This document shows, in pieces, positions 48,050 to 57,506 of a DNA stretch of 59,147 nucleotides. Below the pieces are notes generated by a model, which did not search any database, was not told where the DNA came from, and was given only the letters and a program-made list of their open reading frames with translations. The DNA is from CAZEDK01 sp964511025 (lineage in GTDB: Bacteria > Patescibacteriota > Gracilibacteria > UBA1369 > GWF2-33-10), in NCBI GenBank assembly GCA_964511025.1, contig CAZEDK010000002.1, positions 1-59,147 on the forward strand, in the 5' to 3' direction. The translations under genes and the position numbers were made by a program. The first letter of the stretch is position 1, and each line of letters opens with the position of its first letter.

Positions 48050-49093
48050 CTAAAATGGTCCTTTAAATCTATTTTCATGACTGTAAAACTGCTCACCCGA
48101 AAGGTCTGTCGGCTTCAAATCCAGCATATTTTCTATTTCTCTTATAATAGTCACTGCATTAGGATAAAATTTATTTTCCAAACACCTCACAGTAGGACAT
48201 GGAGTCGGAGCAAAACCAATTCTTCGTACTGGGATTTTTAACTTACCAAAACACTTTTCTGAAACTCTCGCTGAAACCTCCGCACTAAATCCACAATGCA
48301 GCCAATCATTATCAGCCACGATACACCGTCCTGTTTTATTAACTGATTCGATGATAAGCTCATCATTAAAAGGCGCTATCGTCCTGGGATCAACTATTTC
48401 AACGCTTACACCTCTTCTACCTAAAATCTCTGCTGCTTTAACTGCCTCCACATTCATCCATGAAACAGCTACGATAGTTACATCCTTACCTTCACGCAAA
48501 ATATTTGCTTCTCCCATTGGAATGGTAAAAGGTTCTTTTGGAACCTCATTTTCTTGCCAATACAACCACCTATGCTCAATAAAAATTACAGGATTATCAT
48601 CTCTTATTGCAGACATAAGTAACCCTTTGGCATCTTTAGGAGTTGTTGGTAAAACAACTTTTAATCCAGGAATATGAGCAAAAACAGAATGCATACTTTT
48701 ACTGTGATGAAAAGACTGTCCCCATCCTCTGCCAATAACAGCCCTTATCACCAAGGGAACATTTAATTTCCCTGCCGCTGAATACCTATAACTAGATACG
48801 ATGTTGGCAATCTGATTCATTGCCAAGAGCAAAAAATCCACACGAATATGAATATTTACCGGCCTCATTCCATTAATAGCGGCCCCCAATCCAAACCCAA
48901 CCATTGCTTCTTCAGAAATTGGAGTCTCAAAGCACCTTTCGGGTCCAAATTTTTCTAATAACCCTTTTGTACATCCAAATATTCTTTTGTGATCCGTAAT
49001 CCCACCTATTCCATATACAAAAATAGTTGGATCCCTTTCCATCTCTTGAAACATAGCTTCATTCAATGCATCACAATAACTTATCTTTCTCAT
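48050..49093 (-). CDS. TPP-dependent 2-oxoacid dehydrogenase-type E1 beta subunit
   Basis: 347 residues, ATG start overlapping the alpha-subunit stop as ATGA. The family blocks are present: ETPISEEAMVGFGLGAA near 56 (TPP-activating Glu), and FHHSKSMHSVFAHIPGLKVVLPTT near 128. The C-terminal transketolase domain is complete (VSWMNVEAVKAAEIL, then DPRTIAPFN). No E2 or E3 gene is nearby, so it is unlikely to be a classical dehydrogenase complex. Confidence 0.88.
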   Translation of the reverse strand: MRKISYCDALNEAMFQEMERDPTIFVYGIGGITDHKRIFGCTKGLLEKFGPERCFETPISEEAMVGFGLGAAINGMRPVNIHIRVDFLLLAMNQIANIVSSYRYSAAGKLNVPLVIRAVIGRGWGQSFHHSKSMHSVFAHIPGLKVVLPTTPKDAKGLLMSAIRDDNPVIFIEHRWLYWQENEVPKEPFTIPMGEANILREGKDVTIVAVSWMNVEAVKAAEILGRRGVSVEIVDPRTIAPFNDELIIESVNKTGRCIVADNDWLHCGFSAEVSARVSEKCFGKLKIPVRRIGFAPTPCPTVRCLENKFYPNAVTIIREIENMLDLKPTDLSGEQFYSHENRFKGPF

Positions 49094-50067
49094 ACATATA
49101 CATCCTCATACAATTCAGATTCGTCAGCAAAAGGCGCCTTTTTAGCTAAAACAATACTATTATTAATTTGATTAGCAATTTCTATTTCTACTTTCTGAAT
49201 TTCTTTTTCATTACAACCTTTTTCTATTAATTTTTTGCGTTGTAAATCTACAGGATCCACCTTCTGCCACTTCATAAATTCCTCTTTGGAACGATACCCA
49301 CAATCAAAATCTTCGTTAACTCCAACGTGTTCCAAATATCTGTAATATTTTAAATAAAGGAAAGCTGGTCTTTGTGCGTTTTTACTTACTTCTATCGCAT
49401 TACAAGTTAACTCATAGACAATCTCTACATCTGTAGTTTCTGAACTAAAAACATTACAATTGAATTTGGCAACTATATCACAAATGGAATTATAACCATG
49501 TCTGACAGAAGGTGGGTAATGAACCGCAAAGCCATTATCCTCACAAACAAACAAAACGGGTATATTCATAAGGCAGGCAAAGTTTAAACTCTCCCAAAAA
49601 ACACCTTCGTCAATGGCACCGTCTCCAAAAAACACAGCTGCCATCTTATTATTCTTATTTTGTTTATTTGAAAAAGCGGTACCAACAGCAATTGGAATGG
49701 TACCCGCTACAATCGCTGAAGTGCCTAAAAAACCATTTTCTGGCGCTGATAAATGCATTGAACCGCCCTTCCCTTTTGCAAGGCCGGTTTTTTTCCCGTA
49801 CATTTCAGCAAAAAATTTATCTGTTTCTCCCGTTTTAGCTAAATAGATTGCATGACTACGATATGAACCGAAGATTTGACCTTGCTCTCCGAGGGCATGA
49901 CAAACTCCTGCTGCAATCGCTTCTTCTCCAACAGACATATGCATAGGTGTCTTCATATCATTTTCATGATAATAAATACGAATTTTTTCTTCCGCCTTTC
50001 TAATCAAATACACCTTTTTGTAAAGTTCGATGTTTAATTCAAACCATTTATTGCCAAATTCAGTCAT
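49090..50067 (-). CDS. TPP-dependent 2-oxoacid dehydrogenase-type E1 alpha subunit
   Basis: 325 residues. The ATG at 50067 has GGAG 7 nt upstream and is preferred over an upstream TTG at 50082. GSYRSHAIYLAKTG near 68 and the TPP motif GDG (148-150) to N178 are intact, as is the GLAKGKGGSMH loop. With the beta subunit it forms a complete E1 heterodimer without E2/E3. By analogy to AviB1/AviB2 of avilamycin biosynthesis, which attach a two-carbon side chain to a sugar, it may make a branched-chain sugar. That role is inference. Confidence 0.88.
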   Translation of the reverse strand: MTEFGNKWFELNIELYKKVYLIRKAEEKIRIYYHENDMKTPMHMSVGEEAIAAGVCHALGEQGQIFGSYRSHAIYLAKTGETDKFFAEMYGKKTGLAKGKGGSMHLSAPENGFLGTSAIVAGTIPIAVGTAFSNKQNKNNKMAAVFFGDGAIDEGVFWESLNFACLMNIPVLFVCEDNGFAVHYPPSVRHGYNSICDIVAKFNCNVFSSETTDVEIVYELTCNAIEVSKNAQRPAFLYLKYYRYLEHVGVNEDFDCGYRSKEEFMKWQKVDPVDLQRKKLIEKGCNEKEIQKVEIEIANQINNSIVLAKKAPFADESELYEDVYV

Positions 50068-50097
50068 TCGTTCTCCAACCAAAATTTTTATGTCGGT

Positions 50098-51090
50098 TTA
50101 TTTTACAACTGTTAGGGCCTTCCACTCACATCGTTTTAATTCTTCTCTCCAAAAGGACAACATATCACGTAATGTCCTTTCCAATGGAATATTCGGTTCC
50201 CATCCAGTTTCATCTCTGAACTTGTCTATACAGGGTATCTGTAAGGTAACGTCTGAAGGCCGCAGGAGCCGGGGATCGACCCTGATCTCAAACTTTGTTT
50301 TGGAAAAAGATAGCAATATTTCCAATGCCTCACCAATAGTTGTAGTACGGTTTCCCCCTATATTATATACTTCACCCGGCTTACATCTATTCACTAAAAT
50401 CCAGTACGCCCTAACAGCATCTCTCACATCACAAAAAGTTCGCACTGATTTTAAATTCCCCACCTGTATGACGGGTTCTGTTAATCCCAATTCTCCTGCT
50501 GCTGCTTGCTTGGCAAAAAATGACATTGCAAAGACATCTCCTCTTCGGGGACCGGTGTGGGTAAACATCCTAGTACGAATGGTTTTTACATCGTACGAAA
50601 GCCAATATTGTAATGCAACCATGTCCTCGCCTACTTTACTGACTGCGTAAGGAGAAGCGGGTCTGAAAGGGCATGTCTCTTTAATTGGCACGTCTGTTTC
50701 AGTTACCTGTCCATAAACCTCTGATGATGAACATATATGAATAACTGGATTAATTTCTACAATTCTAACCGCCTCGAGTAAATTTGTTGTACCAATCACA
50801 TTTGACCAAAGAGTTTGTATTGGTGAATTGAAACTCGTTAATACATAACTTTGAGCTGCTAGATGAAAAATAATATCTGGTTTAATCTCCTTGAAATGCC
50901 GAATTAACGCGCTCAAATCACAAAGATCTGCATCAAGGAGTGTAACTTTATTATAAATTTTCTCTAGATTGTCTCTTGGACTTCTCCATCTGCACAGCCC
51001 ATATATTTCATGTCCTTCGTTCAAATTAAGAATATATTCTGCAAGATGGCTTCCGACAAAACCTGTTATACCTGTAATCAATAATTTCAT
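50098..51090 (-). CDS. GDP-mannose 4,6-dehydratase-like SDR
   Basis: 330 residues, ATG start. Cofactor motif TGITGFVG (6-13), SSSEVYGQV near 121, intact YxxxK (Y148, K152), and GRR-like THTGPRRGDVF near 172. LRPSDVTLQIPCIDKF near 285 is typical of a shorter GMD-like group. It may dehydrate GDP-mannose or a GDP-heptose, or act as a reductase like Rmd. It is a second, divergent copy beside the full gmd at 57496. Confidence 0.82.
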   Translation of the reverse strand: MKLLITGITGFVGSHLAEYILNLNEGHEIYGLCRWRSPRDNLEKIYNKVTLLDADLCDLSALIRHFKEIKPDIIFHLAAQSYVLTSFNSPIQTLWSNVIGTTNLLEAVRIVEINPVIHICSSSEVYGQVTETDVPIKETCPFRPASPYAVSKVGEDMVALQYWLSYDVKTIRTRMFTHTGPRRGDVFAMSFFAKQAAAGELGLTEPVIQVGNLKSVRTFCDVRDAVRAYWILVNRCKPGEVYNIGGNRTTTIGEALEILLSFSKTKFEIRVDPRLLRPSDVTLQIPCIDKFRDETGWEPNIPLERTLRDMLSFWREELKRCEWKALTVVK

Positions 51091-51128
51091 AATTTACTCA
51101 ACCCAGAAGAACTTCACGAAAAGTTTTC

Positions 51129-52415
51129 TTACGAAATAAAATAATCATGCGAATATTGAAAATTTCTTACAATACTCTTCATATCATCTTCCATTTCTTG
51201 TATTGCGACCTGGGGTATAAAATTTTTTTCATAGGTCATACGCGCATTATATTCTATTTTCCTTCTCAATTGCTCATCCTTGATAACTTTGATTATAAGT
51301 TCAGGTAATTCTCGAATGTCATTTGCTATAAGGGCATTTTCCATATTCATTAATTCAGGCCGCGAGTTTTTTTCAAAAATTGTTGTAACTATACAACATC
51401 CATAAGCCAATCCCACAATAATCCTCGCTCTAGAACTTAATTGAACGGGCGTTGGAACAAGTAATAAATCGGCTGATAAAAAGTCCTCGCTAACATTATC
51501 AACATAACCACGTAATATTATCGATGGCTTATTTAAATTTTCTTTAAATTCTGGCGGGATAGTAACGTTCCCAATTAAATGTATCTCGAAAGTATCCTTC
51601 CCAAGTTTTTCTTCGAGATGTGGTAATATATGCTTAGCAAGCACTTTATAATGTAAATAGGTAGCAGTACCTACTGCTCCTACCATAATAATTTTAGGTT
51701 TTTTATTACTGGCCTGGGCTTTTTCCTTGAGATCCTGCCAATTCTCGCCTACCGGATCTATACACGGCGCTTTATAGTATTTACAATCCGAAGCTCCCAA
51801 CCTTTTGAAACTCTCAACGTAATCAAGAGCAACTTGCCCATACGCTTGACATGCTGAGTAAGCTTTTACTATTTGTTTTAACACGCTGCGAGAATTTAAA
51901 ATATTTATAAAATACCTTATGTACTCAGAGACATTAGGAGGAACCTTTCTTTTACATCGCAACATAGTAAAAAGCCACATGAATGGATTTTCACACAATG
52001 GAGATATCCTCGGAACTGTTTTGATACCTTGCGTAACACAAATTGCCGCCAACCCGAATGCAACAATGATATGCGGGCGTAATTGCTCTACGTATTTTTC
52101 AATCACATTTCTGATTTCTTTTCTGTAAGATACGGTATGATAATAATCTTCAATTTTTGGTTTAAGTATTCTTAATAGTTTTGACCGCCTGAGACGATGC
52201 GGCGCTACATCGAAGAGCGAAATGACCGTAACTCCTAACGAAGACAAGATTTTAATATGTTCCTCCCTATCATCGGGTTCCCAGCTCGGAGGATTTACTA
52301 TTGCAGTTACTTTGTGACCGACACTCAAAAAATACTGGATCAATGTCCAGCCATGAATACACGAACCACTTTTCCCATTAAATGGAATATCCTCGCCAAT
52401 ATAAAAAATGTGCAC
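51129..52415 (-). CDS. GT4 family glycosyltransferase
   Basis: 428 residues with a GTG start; GAGG lies about 12 nt upstream. GT-B fold: an N-terminal GKSGSCIHGWTL loop, IIMVGAVGTATYLHYKVL near 243 and the C-terminal VPTPVQLSSRARIIVGLAYGC region near 335, where the usual EX7E is less obvious. Only 4 nt separates it from the sulfotransferase gene upstream. Donor and acceptor are unknown. Confidence 0.75.
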   Translation of the reverse strand: MHIFYIGEDIPFNGKSGSCIHGWTLIQYFLSVGHKVTAIVNPPSWEPDDREEHIKILSSLGVTVISLFDVAPHRLRRSKLLRILKPKIEDYYHTVSYRKEIRNVIEKYVEQLRPHIIVAFGLAAICVTQGIKTVPRISPLCENPFMWLFTMLRCKRKVPPNVSEYIRYFINILNSRSVLKQIVKAYSACQAYGQVALDYVESFKRLGASDCKYYKAPCIDPVGENWQDLKEKAQASNKKPKIIMVGAVGTATYLHYKVLAKHILPHLEEKLGKDTFEIHLIGNVTIPPEFKENLNKPSIILRGYVDNVSEDFLSADLLLVPTPVQLSSRARIIVGLAYGCCIVTTIFEKNSRPELMNMENALIANDIRELPELIIKVIKDEQLRRKIEYNARMTYEKNFIPQVAIQEMEDDMKSIVRNFQYSHDYFIS

Positions 52416-52419
52416 AGAA

Positions 52420-53541
52420 TCACAACCTCATGGATAACTTAGAAAAGTAAATAAACCTTCTCTGAAATACTTTGAATAACGATATACATATACCAAAAAT
52501 ATTTTTACTATGCAGGAATTCCCATTTTTTTGGAATTATCCATTCTTTTAGAATTTTTCGTCTTTCAGGCAAAGGTATATTTTCAACATAACCAAATTCT
52601 TTTGCATAATTGTAAGTCAAATAAACAATTAAATCGCGCTCACATGGAGATAAAAATTCATCATACTTGAAAATGTTTTTCATATTTGAAATAACTTCTA
52701 CTGGTGTTTCAACACCAACTTGACCAACATTTACAGGTAGTTTTTTGATACTTTTCCCTCCTAATACTGTTTGTTTTGTTGGACTTTTTGGCAGTGGAAG
52801 TCCCAACCAAGAACAAACAGACTCTATAGTGTCTAAAGGGACTCGGACCAAATCCTCAAATCGGACAACATAATGATTTTTTAAGTCTTTTCTGTCTAAA
52901 ATATTTCTTGCATGAATAATCCATCGCTTATTTATCATAGTATTCAGACTATCCCCACCTAAATGCCATAACGGTTTTCTTGCCGGACAAATTTTTTGTC
53001 GTGTCGCTCTAATTAATGAAGCATATACATCAATAGGATTCCTGATTATATGTATAAATTTCATATCAGGAAAAATTTCTTCATAATAGCGGATATAAGG
53101 AACTTCTATAGTTTTAAACATATAAGTAGTAACAGCCTTGTTATTATTTATCCACTTTGACATAACCTTTAAGAATAACATAATAAAATTACGTGGCTTA
53201 TATTCTGGCTCGAAGTTTAAAGCCTGAAGAGGATTCACATCCAAATTTATGCTGATATCTTCTTCTAATTTAGCCACATAGTCTGACAATATCTCTTTTA
53301 CATGGTAACTATAATTATCTATTAATAATTTATTTTCAATATCTCTATCAAGATATTTTAATGGTTCTGTTCTTGCATAATGTTTAGTCTTTTTAGAAAT
53401 ACGACCTTTGGATGCTAAATCATCTAAAGCAGTCAGAAAAATCACTTCAACAGGATGTACATATGTGTCTGGTATCCCATCCAGTAGTCTTGTTATTAGA
53501 GTACTACCATTCCTACCCGTTCCGAATATGCCTACTAACAT
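52420..53541 (-). CDS. PAPS-dependent sulfotransferase
   Basis: 373 residues, ATG start. The 5'-phosphosulfate loop GTGRNGST is at 7-14 and the 3'-phosphate-binding RNPIDVYAS at 167-175, both characteristic of carbohydrate-type sulfotransferases. It probably sulfates the glycan or a lipid-linked intermediate. It is packed between an FkbM methyltransferase (20-nt gap) and a GT4 gene. No PAPS-making genes are in the window; housekeeping supply is assumed. Confidence 0.88.
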   Translation of the reverse strand: MLVGIFGTGRNGSTLITRLLDGIPDTYVHPVEVIFLTALDDLASKGRISKKTKHYARTEPLKYLDRDIENKLLIDNYSYHVKEILSDYVAKLEEDISINLDVNPLQALNFEPEYKPRNFIMLFLKVMSKWINNNKAVTTYMFKTIEVPYIRYYEEIFPDMKFIHIIRNPIDVYASLIRATRQKICPARKPLWHLGGDSLNTMINKRWIIHARNILDRKDLKNHYVVRFEDLVRVPLDTIESVCSWLGLPLPKSPTKQTVLGGKSIKKLPVNVGQVGVETPVEVISNMKNIFKYDEFLSPCERDLIVYLTYNYAKEFGYVENIPLPERRKILKEWIIPKKWEFLHSKNIFGICISLFKVFQRRFIYFSKLSMRL

Positions 53542-53561
53542 ATTAAACTCTTATAAAATTA

Positions 53562-54578
53562 TTAAAATATCTTGATTTTCCTGAGAATATTAAACACTTC
53601 GTACGGTATCTGATTCCATACATTGCGCACCCTTCGTATAGTCCACTTCCTACTTAGAGTAATCTCAATCTGTTCAATTTCATCGCTGCAAATCAATTTT
53701 GCATCGCGCATAAGACTTAGAGCAAAAGATTTGAACCCAAGACAAAGACTGATGATAGAAAGTCTATGAAGGTCTAAAGGTGTCAAATCGAAACGATCTG
53801 GATCTAACGCAAAAAAAGCGTCCCCAGCACAAATCATACGTCTATCTGCATGTTTGGTAATTATATGTTTTCCACGACTATACCGCGGATGGTCTAAATC
53901 TAAATCTAAAAGCCTATAGCCATGCTCATGCAAGAAAACATGTTCATGCCCTAATAAATGGTTTTCCTGAAAATGTGGAGTAACCATAAACTCTGTTTTT
54001 ATAAATAAAATATTATGAGCTTTTAACAGTTTATCTGCCCCCCTTAACACACACATATCTGCACCTTCTGTATCAATTTTTAAGAAATCCACTTTTTGCT
54101 TTGGATCTAATATTTCATCAAGACGACGGCATTGCATAGGAATAGTGTTAATAACTTGAGCATGTAATTCCTTGTATGGTTTGTTGTTTTTGTCTAACCA
54201 CATGTTTTTTGCAACCTTATTATCAGTACTCCCCATCAGTGTGCAAGTAGCTGGTCCTGTCGTTACAAAAAAAGACCTCACTTCTTCTTTGTCCCATAAA
54301 GCACAATTATGATACTGTACTGATTTGAATGATGGCATATTAATGCCGGCTCTCATAGCATCGGTGCTATTTGAAATAAGTTTCTCGTATTCCGCCGGAT
54401 GCGGTTCAAAGCCAATAATCTCTGAGCGCTTAGCATAAGTTGGAGGTATCAAAAACATCCCATTACGTGCACCAACGTCAACTACAGTAAAATTTACACC
54501 GGTTTTGTCAATCGGGTAAAACACAATATCTCCGATAGTTCTGCCTGATGGAGTTTTATAAAGAAACGGTTCCCTCAA
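53562..54578 (-). CDS. FkbM-family methyltransferase
   Basis: 338 residues with a TTG start supported by AGGG 7 nt upstream. Motif I VVDVGARNGMF is near 32-42, IIGFEPHPAEYEKL near 53 and FLKIDTEGADMCVLRGA near 160, the standard FkbM blocks. Members O-methylate sugars in many glycan loci. The C-terminal about 80 residues are extra and basic. A 53-nt spacer separates it from the flippase gene. Confidence 0.86.
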   Translation of the reverse strand: MREPFLYKTPSGRTIGDIVFYPIDKTGVNFTVVDVGARNGMFLIPPTYAKRSEIIGFEPHPAEYEKLISNSTDAMRAGINMPSFKSVQYHNCALWDKEEVRSFFVTTGPATCTLMGSTDNKVAKNMWLDKNNKPYKELHAQVINTIPMQCRRLDEILDPKQKVDFLKIDTEGADMCVLRGADKLLKAHNILFIKTEFMVTPHFQENHLLGHEHVFLHEHGYRLLDLDLDHPRYSRGKHIITKHADRRMICAGDAFFALDPDRFDLTPLDLHRLSIISLCLGFKSFALSLMRDAKLICSDEIEQIEITLSRKWTIRRVRNVWNQIPYEVFNILRKIKIF

Positions 54579-54631
54579 ATTCTTACCCTTTCAGTAATTT
54601 GACCCACAAACGCCTGCATTATATCTGTGAC

Positions 54632-56071
54632 CTACTGTCCCTTTTCTTTCAATGCTAGTATATTAATAAATATTTTTTTACGAATGGACATAAACACATC
54701 GAATAGACCATAATACTCAACTACTAAAAAAGATGTTGCCAAACATCCAAATACCTTTTCCATTAAATCAAATTTAATTAGAGTATTCGCAATATATAGT
54801 CCAAGAATCATAGCTAATACAATTAAAAAATCTTTTCCAGCAAATTTACCACATCCCAACTTTCTTGCATAAATTAAGCGTGATGATTGAATTATAAAAT
54901 TTAATAAAACAATAGCTACGGCAGCTCCTATTATTCCAAAATAATAAATAGAAATTGCTGTAACACCGATAAATGAAACATTCGTTATTATCCCTGAATA
55001 CATCAAAAAGGCATTCTTTTTATTAACGAGGAGAAACTGGGTATATGGCACACCGTAAGTGGAAAAAAGGTGAAACAGAAACCACAACGGAATCAATGGT
55101 GCAGCGGCTACAAATTTCCCATGTGTTAAAATATTAACAATTTCATAAGAAAATAATGTCATAAAAATACCTGTAATACCCAGCAACCCATACCATTTTC
55201 TAAGTTTTATATTAAAACTTTTATGATCCAAATCTTTTGAAAATATTTCTGTTATTTGAAGACCAAATGTCCTGGAAAATGCCTTAATAGCCATTGCAAA
55301 AATATTCTTGTAGTTTAATGAGTGAGAATAAATACCAAGTTGCGGTAAATTAATCCACTTCTGAATAAAATAGCGGTCTGTCACATTTGTAACCATCTCC
55401 AGCAAATTATATGGCACGGAGGGTATTCCAACCACAAAAACCTCACGAGACCATTTCCTGCTTATTTTAGGAATAATATAGTTTCGTATATACCATAACC
55501 CCGCAATAAACGAAAATAATCCAGCGGCTATCGGACTTAAAAATAATGTTATTATTGATAGTTTGAATAAAACTAAGCAAATGATCGTCGTAAGAGCACC
55601 AAATGCCCATTGAGAAAATTCAAGGAAAGCGTAAACTCTTCCCTTCTGTTGGAATACAATTAAACATGAAATCGAAGGCCAAAATGTCATTAATAATATA
55701 GACACTAATATCAACTTAAAATAAAGTACATGTTTAACCTCAAATTCTTTTATTATTACAGGAAGTAATAAGGGCGCTGATAACCAAAATACTAAAACCC
55801 AAAAAATTTTTAGCGCAAAATCCAATAACAAGAGATTGAAAAATAAAACTTTTCTTTCATTGTCATCTATTTTATAAAAATTACCAGCCAAGACCCACGC
55901 TATTCCAGTAGAAGCAAGGGGGCCTATGGGTATTGTTATAGCATTTAAGATGGCAAAAATACCGAAATCCTTAGGATTAAGATAATACGTAGTTATAGGC
56001 ACCATCACAAAAGCACCTATAATGCCCATACCTATTGAAGGTAACAAATAATATAAAAAGTTTTTTTGCAT
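54632..56071 (-). CDS. wzx: Wzx-like oligosaccharide flippase
   Basis: 479 residues, ATG start. About twelve to fourteen hydrophobic segments are spread over the whole length with short loops, an N-terminal PSIGMGIIGAFVMVPITTYYL block and a FGIFAILNA loop typical of the PST/MATE-like polysaccharide exporters. It should move the undecaprenyl-PP-linked unit to the periplasm. The 146-nt spacer to fcl has A/T-rich promoter-like sequence but nothing decisive. Confidence 0.85.
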   Translation of the reverse strand: MQKNFLYYLLPSIGMGIIGAFVMVPITTYYLNPKDFGIFAILNAITIPIGPLASTGIAWVLAGNFYKIDDNERKVLFFNLLLLDFALKIFWVLVFWLSAPLLLPVIIKEFEVKHVLYFKLILVSILLMTFWPSISCLIVFQQKGRVYAFLEFSQWAFGALTTIICLVLFKLSIITLFLSPIAAGLFSFIAGLWYIRNYIIPKISRKWSREVFVVGIPSVPYNLLEMVTNVTDRYFIQKWINLPQLGIYSHSLNYKNIFAMAIKAFSRTFGLQITEIFSKDLDHKSFNIKLRKWYGLLGITGIFMTLFSYEIVNILTHGKFVAAAPLIPLWFLFHLFSTYGVPYTQFLLVNKKNAFLMYSGIITNVSFIGVTAISIYYFGIIGAAVAIVLLNFIIQSSRLIYARKLGCGKFAGKDFLIVLAMILGLYIANTLIKFDLMEKVFGCLATSFLVVEYYGLFDVFMSIRKKIFINILALKEKGQ

Positions 56072-56217
56072 AGAATTGCCAAACTAAGTTTTTAAATTTT
56101 CACCGTCACTGACATAATCATTGATTGCTGGCAAAAAATCTCAAAAATATTTCATTCTTTTTCACTCTTATAAGATATACAGTTTGCTTTTTAAACATAT
56201 ACACTTTTTTATTTACC

Positions 56218-57219
56218 TTATATGTTCCTCGTATACCACACAATTGTTCGTTTCAATCCTTCCTCAAGACTTATTTTAGCTCTGAATCCGAATTCCCTTT
56301 CAGCTTTGGAGATATCCAGCATTCGCCTAGGTTGGCCATCGGGTTTTGAGGTATCCCAGATAACTCTTCCTCTGTAATTTGTAAGCTTGGCAATCAACCC
56401 CACTAGGTCTTTTATGGAAATTTCAAATCCTGATCCAAGATTAATCGGATCCGGTTTATTATATTTTTCCGCAGCAAGAATAATCCCCTCCGCTGCATCT
56501 TCCGCATAAAGAAACTCACGGGTGGAACTACCTGTTCCCCAAACGGTAATGGTTGGAGGTCGGAGATCGGGATTTTGAAGTTGGATGAAAGACTCTTTTA
56601 CCTCGGGTTTCGTATCCCTATTACCCTTTGTACGCATTGCCTCCACACACTTTCTTATAAGTGCAGGGATTACATGGGAAGATTCGAGGTTAAAATTGTC
56701 CCCCGGTCCGTAAAGATTTACGGGTAAAAGATAAATAGCATTAAACCCATATTGCTGTCTGTATGCCTGCGCCTGTACTAAAAGCATCTTCTTCGCCAAA
56801 CCATAAGGGGCATTGGTCTCTTCCGGGTAGCCATTCCACAAATCCTCTTCTTTGAAAGGCACTGAAGTAAACTTGGGATAAGCACAGATAGTACCAATGG
56901 CTACAAATTTTTCTATCCCTACCTGCCTACCCGCCTCCATCATCTGAACACCCATCATCAAGTTATCGTAAAAAAATTTACCCGGATTCAAACGATTGGC
57001 GCCTATACCGCCTACTCTTGCTGCAAGATGGATAACGATATCTGGTTTGGCATCTTTATAAAGTCTTTTGCAGGCTTCCTGTTGGACCAAATCATAATCT
57101 TTGCTTCTCGGTACAAAGATATCTTTGCAACCGCGCTCTTTCAGTTTTTCTACAACAAAAGAACCGAGGAAGCCTGAACCGCCGGTGATTGTTATACGTT
57201 TGTTAGACCAAAAATTCAT
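56218..57219 (-). CDS. fcl: GDP-L-fucose synthase
   Basis: 333 residues, ATG start. Cofactor motif GGSGFLG (13-19), AARVGGIGAN near 66, C112 in the TICAYPKF block, intact YxxxK (Y139, K143), and HVIPALIRK near 193. These are specific to the GDP-4-keto-6-deoxymannose epimerase/reductase family. With gmd just upstream it gives a complete GDP-mannose to GDP-fucose route. An insertion of about 20 residues near 200 is common in bacterial members. Confidence 0.93.
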   Translation of the reverse strand: MNFWSNKRITITGGSGFLGSFVVEKLKERGCKDIFVPRSKDYDLVQQEACKRLYKDAKPDIVIHLAARVGGIGANRLNPGKFFYDNLMMGVQMMEAGRQVGIEKFVAIGTICAYPKFTSVPFKEEDLWNGYPEETNAPYGLAKKMLLVQAQAYRQQYGFNAIYLLPVNLYGPGDNFNLESSHVIPALIRKCVEAMRTKGNRDTKPEVKESFIQLQNPDLRPPTITVWGTGSSTREFLYAEDAAEGIILAAEKYNKPDPINLGSGFEISIKDLVGLIAKLTNYRGRVIWDTSKPDGQPRRMLDISKAEREFGFRAKISLEEGLKRTIVWYTRNI

Positions 57220-57298
57220 TAATATCTATGTATAGACCTAGATTAAGGTTTTTAGGTCAAGCCTTTTTTCTAAAGGAATAGGAAATATAGAGTAAGTG

Positions 57299-57506
57299 GT
57301 AAGGACTAGGCAGAAAGCAGGCAAAAGATCATATCCTGTTTGGTATTACGATTGTTTCTTACAAATTTTTCTAATTATTTGTTCTGTAAGGGAAAATCTT
57401 TCCTCTTTTAGAAAATACTTTGTTTCTTCTAATATTTCCATTGTTAATTCATATACAAGATTATACACATTAAGACCTTGTTACCTTTATACTGCCTACT
57501 CCTTAC
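57299..57506. repeat. Imperfect 15-bp inverted repeat bracketing a gene relic
   Basis: GTAAGGACTAGGCAG at 57299-57313 reappears in inverted orientation as CTGCCTACTCCTTAC at 57492-57506 with one mismatch, 178 nt apart. The right arm includes the last codons and stop of gmd. The arms enclose the four-helix-bundle relic. The layout resembles a small non-autonomous mobile or slippage-derived repeat. Confidence 0.5.
57346..57480 (-). pseudogene. Relic of a four-helix-bundle (23S intervening-sequence) protein gene
   Basis: A 44-codon open stretch, bounded by stops at both ends and lacking an ATG, reads LNVYNLVYELTMEIL, then EETKYFLKEERFSLTEQIIRK. This follows the N-terminal pattern of the four-helix-bundle family encoded in 23S rRNA intervening sequences and scattered in many genomes (leucine-rich first helix, T-x-x-F-P/L-K-E-E-R, then LT-Q-I-R-R). 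The remaining about two-thirds is missing. Confidence 0.65.

Noticed and set aside
50030..50650. Plus-strand open frame of 206 codons
   Set aside because: Antisense to the GMD-like gene and the E1 alpha start.
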